The notes under the pieces: generated by a model | The model's database searches: none | What the model was told of the DNA's origin: nothing | What the model saw: the letters and a program-made list of their open reading frames with translations, nothing else | Part shown: positions 6,199-6,588 of the stretch, piece by piece | How positions within the stretch are numbered: the first letter of the stretch is position 1 | Layout: every line of letters begins with the position of its first letter | From: Bacteroidales bacterium | Lineage (GTDB): Bacteria; Bacteroidota; Bacteroidia; Bacteroidales; UBA932 | DNA length: 6,588 bases | NCBI GenBank assembly: GCA_017383945.1 | Contig: JAFNUQ010000075.1 | Location: forward strand, 1 to 6,588 | Direction: 5' to 3' | Translations under genes and position numbers: made by a program

Positions 6199-6588
6199 TT
6201 AAATCAATGGCTCTGAAGTCATTGACTCAGGCTGAGGGATTCCCATCAATTTGAGGATAGTTGGAGCAACATTACAGAGAGCGCCATCCTTTACTTCCTT
6301 GACATCCTCTCCTGCACCAATCACAATAAACGGAACCTTATTGAGAGAATGTGCGGTATTTGGCGACTGATCTGGATTGAGGGCATAATCCGCATTGCCG
6401 TGGTCGGCTGTGAGAAGCACAACATAATTGTGTGCAAGAGCTGTAGAAACCACAGCCTCAACGCAACCGTCAACACAGCTTACTGCCTGACGGATAGCCT
6501 CATATACTCCGGTATGACCAACCATATCACCGTTGGCAAAATTGAGGATAATCATATCGTTGGTCTCAGCGATGAGCTCGTCGCAGAG
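6199..6588 (-). CDS. gpmI: 2,3-bisphosphoglycerate-independent phosphoglycerate mutase, C-terminal 129 residues (cut by window edge)
   Basis: The reading frame stays open to the window edge, so the methionine at 6555-6553 is internal and the true start lies outside. The fragment begins LCDELIAETND. It contains the alkaline-phosphatase-superfamily metal sites of iPGM: Asp21 and His25 in NGDMVGHTG, Asp62-His63 in TADHGNAD, and His80 in TAHS (fragment numbering). The spacings of 4, 37 and 18 residues equal those of the manganese ligands Asp403, His407, Asp444, His445 and His462 of the Geobacillus stearothermophilus enzyme. It catalyses the interconversion of 3-phosphoglycerate and 2-phosphoglycerate in glycolysis and gluconeogenesis, in the cytoplasm, through a phosphoserine intermediate. 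The serine nucleophile and the remaining metal ligands are in the missing N-terminal portion; family proteins are about 510 residues, so roughly three quarters is outside. A strong terminator follows the stop, so it is not co-transcribed with susC by default. Confidence 0.95.
   Translation of the reverse strand, partial: LCDELIAETNDMIILNFANGDMVGHTGVYEAIRQAVSCVDGCVEAVVSTALAHNYVVLLTADHGNADYALNPDQSPNTAHSLNKVPFIVIGAGEDVKEVKDGALCNVAPTILKLMGIPQPESMTSEPLI

Noticed and set aside
6553..6555. Methionine at 6555 as the start of a separate 118-residue protein
   Set aside because: The frame stays open to the window edge with GpmI-like residues upstream, and the GpmI catalytic core needs the missing N-terminal part.

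Overview
The window looks like chromosomal DNA from a member of Bacteroidota, probably order Bacteroidales. The evidence is a canonical SusC/SusD outer-membrane pair, AT-rich intergenic DNA with a promoter of the Bacteroidota type (TTTG and TAnnTTTG-like boxes), no strong Shine-Dalgarno sequences, and an anaerobe-type NfnAB flavoprotein pair. The genus cannot be named from this sequence. Every supported gene lies on the minus strand, so transcription runs from high to low coordinates.

Layout in transcription order: (1) 6588-6199, the C-terminal 129 residues of the glycolytic enzyme GpmI, cut by the window edge and closed by a strong intrinsic terminator at about 6181-6141. (2) 6131-6102, a promoter candidate directly after that terminator. 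(3) 6049-2927, a full-length SusC-family TonB-dependent transporter. (4) 2913-1288, its SusD-family lipoprotein partner 13 bases downstream, closed by an intrinsic terminator at about 1241-1206. (5) 1160-300, NfnA, the small subunit of the electron-bifurcating NADH-dependent ferredoxin:NADP+ oxidoreductase. (6) 300-1, the first 100 codons of NfnB (also annotated gltA, a GltD-like protein), overlapping nfnA by one base and cut by the other window edge.

These form three transcription units. The SusC/SusD pair should form an outer-membrane complex in which the SusD lipoprotein lids a TonB-driven barrel to import an oligomeric nutrient. No glycosidase, sulfatase, peptidase or regulator lies beside it, so the substrate is unknown. 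GpmI and NfnAB are central-metabolism genes (glycolysis, and redox balancing between ferredoxin, NADH and NADPH). They show no direct functional link to the transporter.

No frameshifts, mobile elements, CRISPR arrays, tRNAs or rRNAs are visible, and there is no gene-free stretch over 300 bases. I do not see a previously undescribed system. The points worth a second look are the orphan SusCD pair between housekeeping genes, the compact terminator-promoter junction upstream of susC, the near-leaderless promoter candidate with a palindrome at the nfnA start, the conserved Asp in the NfnA cluster motif, and an EF-hand-like loop in the SusC barrel.
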